Part shown: positions 1 to 9,167 of the stretch, in pieces
Layout: each line of letters starts with the position of its first letter
Numbering within the stretch: position 1 is the first letter of the stretch
DNA from: Virgibacillus sp. 7505
GTDB lineage: Bacteria; Bacillota; Bacilli; Bacillales; Amphibacillaceae
NCBI RefSeq assembly: GCF_002272135.1
Contig: NZ_NPBF01000025.1
Location: forward strand, 1 to 64,000
Reading direction: 5' to 3'
Length of the DNA: 64,000 nt
Position numbers and translations under genes: made by a program
The notes under the pieces: generated by a model
Told to the model about the DNA's origin: nothing
Seen by the model: the letters and a program-made list of their open reading frames with translations, nothing else
Databases searched by the model: none

Positions 1-55
1 ATTTTTAAAAATGGTTGTACGAAATTTTATTGCACTAATACATAGTAGCAGTATT

Positions 56-132
56 GGTCCGGTAGTTCAGTTGGTTAGAATGCCTGCCTGTCACGCAGGA
101 GGTCGCGGGTTCGAGTCCCGTCCGGACCGCCA
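56..132 (+). tRNA. tRNA-Asp (anticodon GTC)
   Basis: A complete cloverleaf can be drawn. The 7-bp acceptor stem GGTCCGG pairs with CCGGACC, the anticodon loop carries GTC, the T arm carries GGTTCGAGTCC, the discriminator base is G, and CCA is encoded in the DNA. It stands alone, followed by its own terminator. Confidence 0.97.
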
Positions 133-146
133 TACATAAAACGTTC

Positions 147-180
147 AAAAGCTTTAGGATTACTCCTAAAGCTTTTTTTA
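147..180 (+). terminator. Rho-independent terminator of tRNA-Asp
   Basis: A 9-bp stem GCTTTAGGA/TCCTAAAGC with loop TTAC is extended by A/T pairs and followed by a T run. Because it sits between convergent genes it can serve both directions. Confidence 0.85.
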
Positions 181-960
181 TATGTTTATTTCCCATCCGA
201 TCAATGTAATGCTTTCTGCTGCACCTGCAGCCTGGGCATTTGCAAGCATTGTCCGCATAAAATGCGGCATGCTCTCGCTCTTATTAAAAGCGCTCTGAAG
301 TCGGGAGGCACTTTTATATGGTGATACAGGAAAGCACTGTAATCCGATTGTGGAGAGCAGGATATGGTTGCTTCCGCTTGAAAGAGGAACACTTCCCATA
401 TTAAAGACGGGTACTACTTGATCAAACGTATTATCAGCACCAATTTTACCTGCACTGTTTTGCTGATTCAGCTGGACAGAATTGTAGTGATTTGGGGATG
501 GTACTAGATGATAAAGCGAATTTTCCCCAATGGATAACCAATACAGATAACCTGCTTTACGTACGGCGATTAAGCAAGAAGCATTACCGTTCACCTTAGC
601 TGCTGTAGAACGGAATCTTACGCTGTTGAACATACTCATCAGAAAGCTGTCTATCTTTTTTATAGCGCTTGAAACATCTTCATCAAGCGTCTCTGTGATC
701 TTCCTTTGTCTGAGTATGAGGGAGTCCGCAATGAAGGCTGCGCTTTCTACTGTATGCTGTGCCGCCATGACAACTGCAAGCTCCCAATCGGATCCTGTAA
801 GGATAAGACAAGCATTCTCGTTTTTATAAGCACCATGGGCGATGCTTCCGCCGAAGCGTCCGATCCAGACATGCTGGTATCCGCTCAGATCGACTTGGTC
901 CAGATAGGATTTCATCTCACCATTCCAGCTGTAGTTGTACATTTGCTCTAATGCTTCCAT
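178..960 (-). CDS. PP2C-like domain protein, probably catalytically inactive
   Basis: A 260-residue soluble protein whose pattern recalls PP2C serine/threonine phosphatases: an N-terminal GRFGGSIAHG segment, then AVVMAAQHTVESA where active enzymes have AVVxDGHxxxESA, and later YWLSIGENSLYHL resembling the xxxGDSRxY strand. The metal-binding Asp of the DGH motif is replaced by Ala, so phosphatase activity is doubtful. Start choice: AAAGGAG lies only one base from the upstream ATG (964-966) but seven from the ATG at 958-960, so the second is preferred. The gene is convergent with tRNA-Asp and divergent from tsaE, where B. subtilis carries thiL. The family assignment is by pattern and is moderate. 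Confidence 0.6.
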   Translation of the reverse strand: MEALEQMYNYSWNGEMKSYLDQVDLSGYQHVWIGRFGGSIAHGAYKNENACLILTGSDWELAVVMAAQHTVESAAFIADSLILRQRKITETLDEDVSSAIKKIDSFLMSMFNSVRFRSTAAKVNGNASCLIAVRKAGYLYWLSIGENSLYHLVPSPNHYNSVQLNQQNSAGKIGADNTFDQVVPVFNMGSVPLSSGSNHILLSTIGLQCFPVSPYKSASRLQSAFNKSESMPHFMRTMLANAQAAGAAESITLIGWEINI

Positions 961-1103
961 ATGCATACTCCTTTATTGGCTGATAGTATAAGTATTCTCC
1001 ACAAATCGAAGAAAGCCTTTTTGTTTCTGTGCTTTTGCTTTTGGGCTATATTTTGCTATGATGAATAGATGAACAAAGAATGAAAGTGAGTCAGGTGACG
1101 GTT

Positions 1104-1556
1104 ATGACCCAAATTATAAAGAAGATGCATACAATAGAAGATACCAATTCGTTTGGCCGAAAGCTTGCCGAACTGCTTCAGCCTGGAGATATGATCACGA
1201 TGGAAGGAGACCTTGGTGCAGGAAAGACGACACTGACTAAAGCAATTGGTGCAGGTCTAGGGGTGAAACGGACGATAAACAGTCCTACTTTCACTATCAT
1301 CAAGGAATATGAAGGACGTCTGCCTCTATATCATATGGATGTTTACCGGTTAGAGGACAGCGATGAAGATATCGGTTTTGAGGAATATTTTTCAGGGGAG
1401 GGTGTTTCCATTGTGGAATGGGCACAATTCATTGAAGCTTACTTGCCGAAAGAACGACTGGAGCTTACGCTCAAGCATGATGGAGAAGCAAGAACAGTCT
1501 TGCTGCAGCCGATTGGTGAACGTTATGAAAAGCTTTGTAAGGAGTTAACGGAATGA
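1104..1556 (+). CDS. tsaE: tRNA threonylcarbamoyladenosine biosynthesis ATPase TsaE
   Basis: TsaE is the small P-loop ATPase that works with TsaB and TsaD in making t6A at position 37 of ANN-decoding tRNAs in the cytoplasm. The Walker A motif GDLGAGKTT is at residues 35-43, followed by NSPTFTIIKEY and LYHMDVYR, typical of the family. The ATG at 1104 follows AGGTGA at good spacing and gives 27 residues before the conserved GD of the first strand, as I recall for B. subtilis YdiB. An in-frame ATG at 1080 would add eight residues but has a poor ribosome-binding site. It is the first gene of a four-gene operon and overlaps tsaB by ATGA. Confidence 0.95.
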   Translation: MTQIIKKMHTIEDTNSFGRKLAELLQPGDMITMEGDLGAGKTTLTKAIGAGLGVKRTINSPTFTIIKEYEGRLPLYHMDVYRLEDSDEDIGFEEYFSGEGVSIVEWAQFIEAYLPKERLELTLKHDGEARTVLLQPIGERYEKLCKELTE

Positions 1557-2251
1557 ATATATTAGCGATGGATACTTCCAATCAGCTGCTCGGAGTAGCG
1601 ATTGTGAAAGATGGAGTGACACTAGGCGAACATGTCATGCATGGGCACCGTGATCACTCGGTTCGATTGCTTCCGGCAATCGAGCAATTGATGAAGGAAA
1701 CAAAAATGACTCCTGCTGATCTGGATCGAATTGTCGTTGGCCAGGGACCTGGATCATACACAGGTGTTCGAATCAGTATGTCAACTGCGAAAACAATGGC
1801 ATGGGCACTTGGCATCGACGTTATCGGTGTTTCAAGTCTGGAAGGTCTTGCACATCAAGGAGAGCTATTCTCAGGGTATATCTGTCCTTTCTTCGATGCA
1901 CGCAGAGGTCAAGTATATACGGCCCTTTACACCAGTAGTAGTGATTCATTTGAACAAGTAGAAGAAACCGTCAATCCGCTATTCTCAAATTGGCTGGAAC
2001 AGCTGCGGGAAAAAGGGGAAAGGATATTGTTCCTAAGCCCTGATATCGACATGTATCGCAGTATGATCATGGAAGTACTGGGTGAACAAGCCGTAATCCC
2101 GGAAACTGCTGTACATTATGCTCGTCCCTCTGTACTTGCTCAAATAGGAGCAGCAAGGAAAACAGATGATGTACACCAAATCGTACCGAATTATGTTCGT
2201 ATGACAGAGGCGGAATCAAATTGGCTAAAGCAGCAGGAGCAGCAGAAGTGA
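1553..2251 (+). CDS. tsaB: tRNA threonylcarbamoyladenosine biosynthesis protein TsaB
   Basis: TsaB is the ASKHA-fold partner of TsaD; it has lost the active site and acts as a scaffold in the t6A-synthesising complex. The 232-residue product shows the N-terminal LAMDTSNQLLGVAI strand, HSVRLLPAIEQL, and the signature VGQGPGSYTGVRI near residues 62-74, followed by AKTMAWALG. Translation is probably coupled to tsaE through the ATGA overlap and to rimI through the overlap at its 3' end. Length fits the family. Confidence 0.95.
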   Translation: MNILAMDTSNQLLGVAIVKDGVTLGEHVMHGHRDHSVRLLPAIEQLMKETKMTPADLDRIVVGQGPGSYTGVRISMSTAKTMAWALGIDVIGVSSLEGLAHQGELFSGYICPFFDARRGQVYTALYTSSSDSFEQVEETVNPLFSNWLEQLREKGERILFLSPDIDMYRSMIMEVLGEQAVIPETAVHYARPSVLAQIGAARKTDDVHQIVPNYVRMTEAESNWLKQQEQQK

Positions 2252-2697
2252 GCGCACAGGTTTCCGTACGCCCGATGCGATTAGCCGATGTGCCAGCTGT
2301 TCATACAATCGAGACAGCATCTTTTGCAACTCCATGGACCATCGATATCTTTGAACGTGAGATAATGGAGAATACGTTTGCTAATTATTTTGTCATTGAA
2401 AGTGACGGTGTGATTGCTGGTTATTGCGGGATGTGGCTCGTCATCGATGAAGCACAGATCACGAATATTGCTATCCTGCCGAATTTTCGAGGACAGAAAC
2501 TGGGTGAGAAGTTATTTGCTCATGTGATGGAACAGGCAATACTTGCAGGGGCTTATCGTTTATCTCTTGAGGTACGTGTATCTAATATACCGGCACAGCA
2601 TTTATATCGGAAATTTGGTTTAGTACCAGGCGGTATCCGAAAAAACTATTATACAGACAATCAGGAAGACGCGATTGTAATGTGGGTGAATTTATGA
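2248..2697 (+). CDS. rimI: Ribosomal protein bS18 N-alpha-acetyltransferase RimI
   Basis: A GNAT enzyme of 149 residues that acetylates the N-terminus of S18 in E. coli; its substrate in Bacillus is less certain. Visible features are [29 protein letters not shown] and the acetyl-CoA loop [14 protein letters not shown], then a C-terminal [19 protein letters not shown]. The GTG at 2248 is chosen: it overlaps the tsaB stop (GTGA) and has AGGAG eight bases upstream. A TTG at 2221 is in frame but would overlap tsaB by 31 bases. The tsaE-tsaB-rimI-tsaD order is conserved in Bacilli. Confidence 0.93.
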   Translation: MSAQVSVRPMRLADVPAVHTIETASFATPWTIDIFEREIMENTFANYFVIESDGVIAGYCGMWLVIDEAQITNIAILPNFRGQKLGEKLFAHVMEQAILAGAYRLSLEVRVSNIPAQHLYRKFGLVPGGIRKNYYTDNQEDAIVMWVNL

Positions 2698-3701
2698 AAA
2701 CATCAGAACTTATCTTAGCTATAGAAACAAGCTGTGATGAAACAGCAGCGGCAGTCATCGAAGGAGGCAGGATCATCAGATCCAATGTTGTTGCTTCCCA
2801 AATCGAGAGCCATAAGCGTTTTGGCGGTGTTGTTCCGGAAATTGCGTCAAGGCACCATGTGGAACAGATTACGCTCGTCATTGAAGAGGCTATCGAGCAA
2901 GCTGGAATCCAGAAAGAAGAATTGGATGCCATAGCTGTGACTCAGGGACCTGGTCTTATCGGCGCATTGCTTGTCGGGGTGAATGCCGCCAAAGCGCTGG
3001 CATTCTCCATCGGCAAACCGCTGATTGGCGTCCACCACATAGCAGGACATATCTATGCCAACCGTTTGGAGCAGGAGTTCGAGTTCCCGCTGCTGGCATT
3101 GGTGGTTTCTGGCGGTCATACAGAGCTTGTTCTTATGAAAGAACATGGCAGCTTTGAAGTAATCGGGGAGACTCGTGACGATGCAGCTGGTGAGGCTTAT
3201 GACAAGGTAGCCAGGACATTGCAGCTGCCTTATCCAGGAGGCCCACGCATTGATAAGCTGGCAGCAGAAGGCGAGCAATCGATCGATTTCCCTCGTGCCT
3301 GGCTCGAGCCGGAGAGCTATGATTTCAGCTTTTCAGGTTTGAAGTCTGCGGTCATCAACACATTGCATAATGCTAAGCAAAAAGGACAAACGTTGGAGCC
3401 AGCAGATGTTGCCGCAAGCTTCCAAGCCAGCGTAGTGGATGTGCTTGTAGGGAAGACGATCCGAGCAGCTGAAGCATTCGGCGCTAAGCAAGTCATTGTT
3501 GCAGGTGGTGTTGCTGCTAATAGAGGTCTGCGCGCTTCTTTGGAAGAAGTGTTTGCTGACAAGCAAGCTGATCTGCTTATCCCGCCGCTTGCTTTATGCA
3601 CGGATAACGCAGCCATGATTGGTGCAGCTGCATCCATTCTTTATCAGCAAGAGAAATTCGCTGATCTATCAATGAATGCTAAGGCATCCATGCCGTTATA
3701 A
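2694..3701 (+). CDS. tsaD: tRNA N6-adenosine threonylcarbamoyltransferase TsaD
   Basis: TsaD (Gcp, YdiE) transfers the threonylcarbamoyl group to A37 of tRNA. The 335-residue protein starts with [14 protein letters not shown], has SRHHVEQI, and carries the iron-binding HIAGH motif with H115 and H119, then [19 protein letters not shown]-like ([11 protein letters not shown]) and [15 protein letters not shown] 2694 overlaps the rimI stop (ATGA); an upstream GTG at 2682 is possible but would add a poorly conserved MGEF. It is the last gene of the operon, followed by a strong terminator. Confidence 0.97.
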   Translation: MKTSELILAIETSCDETAAAVIEGGRIIRSNVVASQIESHKRFGGVVPEIASRHHVEQITLVIEEAIEQAGIQKEELDAIAVTQGPGLIGALLVGVNAAKALAFSIGKPLIGVHHIAGHIYANRLEQEFEFPLLALVVSGGHTELVLMKEHGSFEVIGETRDDAAGEAYDKVARTLQLPYPGGPRIDKLAAEGEQSIDFPRAWLEPESYDFSFSGLKSAVINTLHNAKQKGQTLEPADVAASFQASVVDVLVGKTIRAAEAFGAKQVIVAGGVAANRGLRASLEEVFADKQADLLIPPLALCTDNAAMIGAAASILYQQEKFADLSMNAKASMPL

Positions 3702-3740
3702 AAAAAGCATCGTTTTCATGAAGAAAACGATGCTTATTTT
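3701..3740 (+). terminator. Terminator after tsaD
   Basis: An 11-bp perfect stem GCATCGTTTTC/GAAAACGATGC with a five-base loop, flanked by an A run and by TTATTTT. It ends the t6A operon. Confidence 0.92.
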
Positions 3741-3762
3741 ATTCACATTATATATTCTGAAT

Positions 3763-3912
3763 TGTGTATAACTTATTGAAACCCACTATTAGTACCAGGT
3801 AAAGAAGTGGATAAATCAGTGGAAAAACTCTGTGGATTCTGTGGATATTGTGTATAACCTTGTGTATATCCCATTAAATCAACAATGAAAACGCATTTAG
3901 TCTTGTGTATAA
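3763..3912. promoter_or_regulatory. DnaA-box cluster downstream of tsaD
   Basis: Within 150 bases there are three perfect DnaA 9-mers TTATACACA on the minus strand (3763-3771, 3849-3857, 3904-3912). Three near matches lie in the same orientation: AGTGGATAA at 3806-3814, TGTGGATAT at 3840-3848 and TGTGTATAT at 3861-3869. A weaker TGTGGATTC is at 3831-3839. The last perfect box lies inside the 3' end of ydiF. From memory, B. subtilis has a DnaA-box cluster at the same place (gcp), which would make this a conserved replication-control locus. DnaA binding is inferred. Confidence 0.75.
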
Positions 3913-5852
3913 CTTTCTTGTTCTTCGCTAAGTGTTTCCCATTCCTCCATCACTTCCAGAAGTGTTGCCTGAAGTTCTTCATTCTTTTCAGTGATTTCCT
4001 GGGCCTTCTGATAATCCTGGAAAATGTCCGGATCTGTGAGCAAAGTCTCATTGCTTTCAATCTCAGTCTCCAGTTCGGCTATCTTCTCTTCCAGCTCCGA
4101 AATGCGTCGTTCCCGTTTCCGTATTTCCCGCTTTACTGCCTTATCTTGATGATAAGAGGATTTGCTCTCCTGTGTAGCAGTTGTTTGCTTCGTTTCTGCA
4201 GCAGAAGCCTCCAGAGCAGCAATTTCCCGCTTCTCTTGTTTCTTTTCGATAAAATAATCATAGTTGCCCAAGTAGGATATAATCTGCTTGTCCGCCATTT
4301 CCAGTACTTGTGTGGAAACTTTATTCATGAAGTATCGGTCATGTGAGACAAAGAGTATAGTACCCGGATAGTCGGCTAATGCACTTTCCAATACTTCCTT
4401 GCTGTCTAAATCAAGGTGGTTGGTCGGTTCATCCATGATCAAGAGATTGGATTTCTGCATCATCAGCTTCGCAAGGGCAAGACGTGCTTTTTCACCACCG
4501 CTTAGCGTGTTGACGACTTTGAGGACATCATCGCCAGTGAACAGGAAATTGCCGAGAATTGTGCGGATATCCTTTTCATCCATAAGTGGATACTCATCCC
4601 ATAGCTCGGCAAGGACACTCTTCGAGGAATGCAATTCTGTTTGCTCCTGGTCGTAATAGCCGATGCTGACGCCTGTCCCAAGTTCCACATGACCGGACTT
4701 AGCAGGCAGCTTTCCAATGATGGTCTTGAGCAAAGTCGTCTTACCAGTTCCATTTGGTCCAGTAAGAGCAATGCGGTCTTGACGATTCATATGGAAGGTA
4801 ACGTGTTCGAAGACAGGTGAGGTACTTTCCGGATACTGATAGGACAAGTCCTTTACCTTCAATACATCATTTCCGCTCCGCCGATCAATATCAAATGTGA
4901 GTTTCGCAGAAGATGCATCATGAAGCGGCCGATCGATTCTCTCCATCTTTTCCAGCTGTTTGCGTCTGCTTTGCGCGCGCTTTGTCGTTGTGGCACGTGC
5001 GATGTTCTTTTGGACGAATTCTTCCATCTTTTTAATTTCGGACTGCTGCTTCTCGTATTGCTTCAGCTCCCGCTCGAAATTGGCAGCTTTCTGTTCAAGA
5101 TAGTTACTGTAATTTCCTTTATAACGAACAGAGTGATTATGAGCTATCTCAATGACGGTATTGACGGTTTTGTCGAGAAAGTAACGGTCGTGCGATACAA
5201 CTACGACAGCACCCTGGTAGCTGCTCAAATATCCTTCCAGCCAGTCCAAGGTAGAAATGTCCAAGTGGTTAGTCGGCTCATCCAGTATTAACACGTCCGG
5301 TTTCTGGAGAAGAAGCTTACCTAAAGCAAGTCGCGTCTTTTGACCGCCGCTTAATGAACCTATCGGTGTGGACAAGTCCTTATCTCCGAATCTCAAACCG
5401 TTCAGTACAGAACGGATATCTGCTTCATACTGATAGCCTCCGTTCAAGCGGAAGGCCTGCTGTTTAGTATCATAATTGGTTAAAAGCTGCTGGTAGGCAG
5501 TCTCGTCTGAAATAAGTTCAGGATCTCCCATCCTTGCTTCCAGACGGCGCAGCTCTTCCTCCTGCTGTATAAGATCTGCAAAGACAGTTTTCATTTCTTC
5601 CAGGATGCTTTTTTCAGACTCCAAGCCGGTATGCTGCTCCAAATACCCAAGAGTGGCATCCTTTGCTAAGAATACATTTCCTTCGTCATAGCTTAATTCC
5701 CCTGCAAGGATCTTCAGCAAGGTCGATTTTCCTGCACCGTTTCGTCCGACAATGGCTAATCGGTCCTGTGTTTGTACTTCCAGTTTTATATTGGATAAAA
5801 TGACGTCTGCGCCAAATAGTTTCGTTATATTGTTCGCTTGCAATAAAATCAT
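3897..5852 (-). CDS. ydiF: ABC-F family ATPase YdiF
   Basis: A 651-residue cytoplasmic protein with two ABC domains and no membrane segments: Walker A GRNGAGKST near residue 37, LSGGQKTRLALG, DEPTNHLD, then a linker and a second ABC domain with GPNGTGKTT, LSGGEKARLALAK and DEPTNHLD. It ends in a long charged coiled coil rich in Glu and Lys. ABC-F proteins bind the ribosomal E site and relieve stalled translation; some give antibiotic protection, but this housekeeping subgroup is not known for that. ATG 5852 (MILLQ) has AGGTG six bases upstream; a GTG at 5861 is less likely. It sits between tsaD and rex, as in B. subtilis. Confidence 0.93.
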   Translation of the reverse strand: MILLQANNITKLFGADVILSNIKLEVQTQDRLAIVGRNGAGKSTLLKILAGELSYDEGNVFLAKDATLGYLEQHTGLESEKSILEEMKTVFADLIQQEEELRRLEARMGDPELISDETAYQQLLTNYDTKQQAFRLNGGYQYEADIRSVLNGLRFGDKDLSTPIGSLSGGQKTRLALGKLLLQKPDVLILDEPTNHLDISTLDWLEGYLSSYQGAVVVVSHDRYFLDKTVNTVIEIAHNHSVRYKGNYSNYLEQKAANFERELKQYEKQQSEIKKMEEFVQKNIARATTTKRAQSRRKQLEKMERIDRPLHDASSAKLTFDIDRRSGNDVLKVKDLSYQYPESTSPVFEHVTFHMNRQDRIALTGPNGTGKTTLLKTIIGKLPAKSGHVELGTGVSIGYYDQEQTELHSSKSVLAELWDEYPLMDEKDIRTILGNFLFTGDDVLKVVNTLSGGEKARLALAKLMMQKSNLLIMDEPTNHLDLDSKEVLESALADYPGTILFVSHDRYFMNKVSTQVLEMADKQIISYLGNYDYFIEKKQEKREIAALEASAAETKQTTATQESKSSYHQDKAVKREIRKRERRISELEEKIAELETEIESNETLLTDPDIFQDYQKAQEITEKNEELQATLLEVMEEWETLSEEQESYTQD

Positions 5853-6285
5853 TCTGTTCACCTCATACTATCAGTGTATCCTATGTGACAAAACAGTAGC
5901 AAGCACCGAATTCCTGCGCTTTTCGCTTTCATGCGGATGGACATCAGAAATGAATTTGTTAAAATGGAGACAAGGTATGTCTTTGTGAATCTGTACAAGA
6001 CTTTCCTTCTCAAATCTGTTAGAATAAGTTGTTAACTATAATCGTACTTTGTGAAAGTATCATATGTAACAATTCAAGGACGAAGCCGCAGGCAGCATCT
6101 GCAACTCCTTACAGATGCGAGAAAGGAACCTGTCTGCATCCATTATTCCATTATTTAGGAATAGGTGCTGATCATATACGACAGAAGGTAACAGAACGAA
6201 AGCGTTCTAGTCCGATAGGCCTTTTTGATCAGCTGCATGGCTGCACGAAGTTCCCTTCTGGAAGCTGCAGGCTTTAGGAGGATAA
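5853..6285. other. 433-base region between ydiF and rex
   Basis: This holds the divergent promoters of ydiF and rex. B. subtilis has moaC here. I see a degenerate Rex-like site TTGTGAATCTGTACAA at 5983-5998, a perfect interrupted palindrome AGAACGAAAGCGTTCT at 6193-6208, and a stem GCATCTG/CAGATGC near 6091-6120. An 82-codon open frame (6029-6277) has no ribosome-binding site and no family resemblance, so it is not called. Confidence 0.45.
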
Positions 6286-6918
6286 ATGAGCATGTATATG
6301 GACCAAAATAAAATACCAAAAGCTACGGCAAAGCGGCTGCCGCTTTATTATCGATTTCTCAACAGTCTGCATCTGCAGGGGAAGACAAGAGTCTCTTCAA
6401 AAGAACTCAGTGAATCGGTTAAAGTAGACTCAGCTACAATCCGCCGGGACTTTTCCTATTTCGGAGCACTTGGCAAAAAAGGCTATGGTTATAATGTAGA
6501 GTACTTGCTGAACTTCTTCCGGAAAACACTAGATCAAGATGAGATCACAAGAGTGGCGCTGATCGGGGTCGGTAATCTTGGAACAGCTTTCCTGAATTAT
6601 AACTTTACGAAGAATAACAATACAAAAATAGAAATGGCTTTCGATACGGATCCAGGAAAAGTTGATCATAATATCGGTGGTGTCCCTGTATACCATATCG
6701 ATGATCTGGAACAATATATCAGCAATGTTAGTGCAGCGATCCTGACGGTGCCAGCACATGCTGCACAAGCAATTACCGATCGTCTTGTCGAGTGCGGTAT
6801 TGCTGGAATCCTGAACTTTACGCCAGCGCGTATTGCAGTACCGAGCAATATTCGTGTTCACCATATCGACTTGGCTATTGAATTGCAGTCATTAGTTTAT
6901 TTCTTGAAGCATTATTAA
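6286..6918 (+). CDS. rex: Redox-sensing transcriptional repressor Rex
   Basis: Rex senses the NADH/NAD+ ratio and represses fermentation and respiration genes when NADH is low. The 210-residue protein has the N-terminal winged helix with [14 protein letters not shown] and [12 protein letters not shown], a Rossmann motif GVGNLG at residues 94-99, and the C-terminal domain-swap helix ending [17 protein letters not shown] lies four bases before the ATG. Rex boxes in front of ldh (21.25-21.30 kb) and of a doxX gene (38.3 kb) indicate local targets. Confidence 0.97.
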   Translation: MSMYMDQNKIPKATAKRLPLYYRFLNSLHLQGKTRVSSKELSESVKVDSATIRRDFSYFGALGKKGYGYNVEYLLNFFRKTLDQDEITRVALIGVGNLGTAFLNYNFTKNNNTKIEMAFDTDPGKVDHNIGGVPVYHIDDLEQYISNVSAAILTVPAHAAQAITDRLVECGIAGILNFTPARIAVPSNIRVHHIDLAIELQSLVYFLKHY

Positions 6919-6921
6919 TTC

Positions 6922-6951
6922 AAGCACCTCTCATGCAGAGGTGCTTTTTCT
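6922..6951 (+). terminator. Terminator after rex
   Basis: A 10-bp stem AAGCACCTCT/AGAGGTGCTT with loop CATGC, followed by TTTTC. Confidence 0.9.
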
Positions 6952-7057
6952 TTAGAAAGACAAACTGGAATCAATTTATGTTTTTATCGTATCATTCACG
7001 GCTAAATCAAGATCAGGCAGAGAAACTAGAAATGTAAGCTGAAGGGAAGGTGTAAGC

Positions 7058-7783
7058 ATGGAGCATCAAGAAGCCATCACATTAGAGAATGTGACGTATG
7101 AAACGGAGAAAAACCATATCCTCCACGATATTACAGGTGCATTCACAAAGGGGAGGATTACAGCAATAATCGGTCCATCAGGCGCAGGGAAAACGACACT
7201 TTTTCGATTATGCAATGGATTACTGTCACCCTCACGCGGAAATATCCTGATTGATGGGAAGGAAATCGTAACGTTTGATCCTGTGAGCTTACGCCGTCAT
7301 GTCGGTATTGTTCTCCAACAAGCAATCATGCTTGAAGGAAGCGTTCGTGATAATCTGGCATTGCCATTACAGCTCTCTGAAAAGGAGCTGTCTGATGATG
7401 AGGCAGAGCGGATGATACAGTTGGTAGGCTTGGAACCTGACATCTTGAATCAGAATAGCAGGGAGTTATCAGGCGGGCAGAAGCAGAAGGTCTCTATTGC
7501 TAGAACACTGCTGAATGAGCCGGGAATTTTACTGCTGGATGAAATCACATCTTCCTTGGATCGAGTTTCTAGGCAGGATATTGAGAATCTGATGAAGCGG
7601 GTCAATAGAGAGAATGGAACGACGATCATCTGGATCACGCATAACTTGGAACAAGCAAAGACGGTTGCAGATGAAGTCTGGGTCATGATGAATGGCACTA
7701 TTGCCGAAGCAGGACCGATTGCCATACTTGACCATCCAGAGAATGATGCCGTTAAGCACTTTGTCATGGAGGAGAAAAAATGA
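7058..7783 (+). CDS. fetA: FetA-type ABC transporter ATP-binding protein
   Basis: A 241-residue ATPase with Walker A GPSGAGKTT at residues 39-47, signature LSGGQ at 137-141 and Walker B LLLDE at 158-162. Together with the downstream UPF0014 permease it forms a two-component exporter. The E. coli pair FetAB has been linked to iron export and oxidative-stress resistance; B. subtilis YjkB/YjkA is the matching pair. The 3' end overlaps fetB by four bases (ATGA), so the two are translated together. Confidence 0.88.
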   Translation: MEHQEAITLENVTYETEKNHILHDITGAFTKGRITAIIGPSGAGKTTLFRLCNGLLSPSRGNILIDGKEIVTFDPVSLRRHVGIVLQQAIMLEGSVRDNLALPLQLSEKELSDDEAERMIQLVGLEPDILNQNSRELSGGQKQKVSIARTLLNEPGILLLDEITSSLDRVSRQDIENLMKRVNRENGTTIIWITHNLEQAKTVADEVWVMMNGTIAEAGPIAILDHPENDAVKHFVMEEKK

Positions 7784-8526
7784 ATGCACTTGCTTTGTTA
7801 CTCACTCTGATATTTGTCCTTATCCCACTTTTCTTATCTAAGACATTACAACTGGGACTCGAAAAAGATACGGTCATTGCAACAGTACGTTCCATTATCC
7901 AGCTGTTTGCAGTTGGCTATGTACTGCAGTTTATCTTCGATTCCGGTAATATCCTTTATATTTTCCTGATGGTGGCGCTCATGATCGGTGCAGCAGTACA
8001 AAATGCAAGAAAAAAAGGTGCATCTATCAGAGGCATTACATGGAAACTGGTGCTTACATTCGTGGTAATCGAAGTACTGACACAAGGGATTCTTTTAGGA
8101 CTTCAGATTACTCCTCCAACTGCACAATATATCATCCCATTAAGCGGAATGGTTATAGGGAATTCTATGGTGCTAGGTATTTTGTTTTTGAATCGCTTCA
8201 CTTCAGAAGTGGCATCCAGAAGAGAGGAAACAGAGCTTATCCTTTCCTTAGGCGGCACACCGAAGCAAGCGATTCAACGCTCCCTGCTGGCATCCATTAA
8301 GGCAAGTACTATTCCCACGATAGAAAGCCAAAAAACGATCGGGCTAGTTCAGCTGCCAGGTATGATGAGCGGTCAAATCATTGCCGGAGCAGATCCGCTC
8401 CAGGCAGTTATGTTCCAGCTCCTGATTCTCTTCCTGCTGCTTACAACAGCCATTGTGACAAGTATCTTGCTAGGCTTCTTGTCGTATCCAACGAAGTTTA
8501 ATGAACGGATGCAGGTTATCGATTAG
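7780..8526 (+). CDS. fetB: FetB-type (UPF0014) ABC transporter permease
   Basis: A 248-residue integral membrane protein with about seven hydrophobic segments. It shows the UPF0014 hallmarks PLSGMVIGNSMVLG, LSLGGTPKQAIQRSLLASIKASTIPTI and VQLPGMMSGQIIAGADPLQAV. The likely role is metal export with FetA; the substrate is inferred from the E. coli family member, and plant relatives are linked to aluminium tolerance. The short permease plus lone ATPase arrangement is typical. Confidence 0.88.
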   Translation: MNALALLLTLIFVLIPLFLSKTLQLGLEKDTVIATVRSIIQLFAVGYVLQFIFDSGNILYIFLMVALMIGAAVQNARKKGASIRGITWKLVLTFVVIEVLTQGILLGLQITPPTAQYIIPLSGMVIGNSMVLGILFLNRFTSEVASRREETELILSLGGTPKQAIQRSLLASIKASTIPTIESQKTIGLVQLPGMMSGQIIAGADPLQAVMFQLLILFLLLTTAIVTSILLGFLSYPTKFNERMQVID

Positions 8527-8566
8527 AAAATCGCCTCTGCAGCAAATATGAAGTTGTCAATACCGC

Positions 8567-8606
8567 AAGAAAAGCCGCCTATATAAAAAGGGCGGCTTTT
8601 CTTGTT
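8567..8606. terminator. Bidirectional terminator between fetB and a convergent gene
   Basis: A 13-bp perfect stem AAGAAAAGCCGCC/GGCGGCTTTTCTT with an A/T-rich loop; T runs occur in both directions. Confidence 0.88.
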
Positions 8607-8993
8607 CTACAATGGAAAAGGTTCAAACTCACTACCAATTATAGTGCCATCATACACAAAGCTGACCGTACTGCCCTCCTGCCATACGCCGACTTCATAA
8701 TTGTCTTCTGCTCCATACAGAATCAGTGTGGCATCAAGGGCTTGATAGGAAGCTTCAGGACTCATTTCCTCTCGTTTGCATGTGTTGATGCATTTCAGTA
8801 TAGAATCGATCCGCTCCTTATCTGTAACTGTCACAGATGATTTAGTGGCTTCTGGAGCATACACCTCGATCTGTCTTATAGTATCTTCAATAAGTGCATC
8901 CTGCTTAAAAGGTTTGAAAGCAGCAAATATCAAGACAGTGACTCCGGTAAGCAAGAGAAAGATGATAAGGAAACGGATGGTCTTGGTAAGCAA
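8607..8993 (-). CDS. Membrane-anchored hypothetical protein
   Basis: A 128-residue protein with one N-terminal membrane segment (about residues 7-26) followed by an extracytoplasmic domain of about 100 residues. There is no lipobox. I do not recognise the family. The TTG start is preceded by AGGGGGG seven bases upstream, which supports it. The domain is acidic and ends close to the shared terminator. Confidence 0.65.
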   Translation of the reverse strand: MLTKTIRFLIIFLLLTGVTVLIFAAFKPFKQDALIEDTIRQIEVYAPEATKSSVTVTDKERIDSILKCINTCKREEMSPEASYQALDATLILYGAEDNYEVGVWQEGSTVSFVYDGTIIGSEFEPFPL

Positions 8994-9097
8994 GCAAAAT
9001 CCCCCTAAAGTCTTTTCTTCATCATCTCACACTTTTATAAAAGGAATTTTAATGATATTGTAAATATCATACAAATAAATTTCGGGTATCGAAGTAT

Positions 9098-9165
9098 TAG
9101 CGCCTCCTCGTTTGTTAGCGCTGTTTTAAGGGAAAAGGCTACTATCATAGTTGTAGGAGGCGCTA
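9098..9165 (+). promoter_or_regulatory. Inverted repeat that can mask the usp ribosome-binding site
   Basis: TAGCGCCTCCT at 9098-9108 is the exact reverse complement of AGGAGGCGCTA at 9155-9165, which contains the Shine-Dalgarno AGGAGG of the gene starting at 9168. If transcription begins upstream of 9098, an 11-bp RNA helix would close off ribosome entry. A third partial copy, TTAGCGCTG at 9115-9123, offers an alternative pairing. Confidence 0.5.
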
Positions 9166-9167
9166 GT

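Noticed and set aside
6029-6277. 82-codon open frame upstream of rex
   Set aside because: No ribosome-binding site, odd composition rich in Cys and Ser, and no family pattern. It overlaps likely promoter and hairpin sequence.
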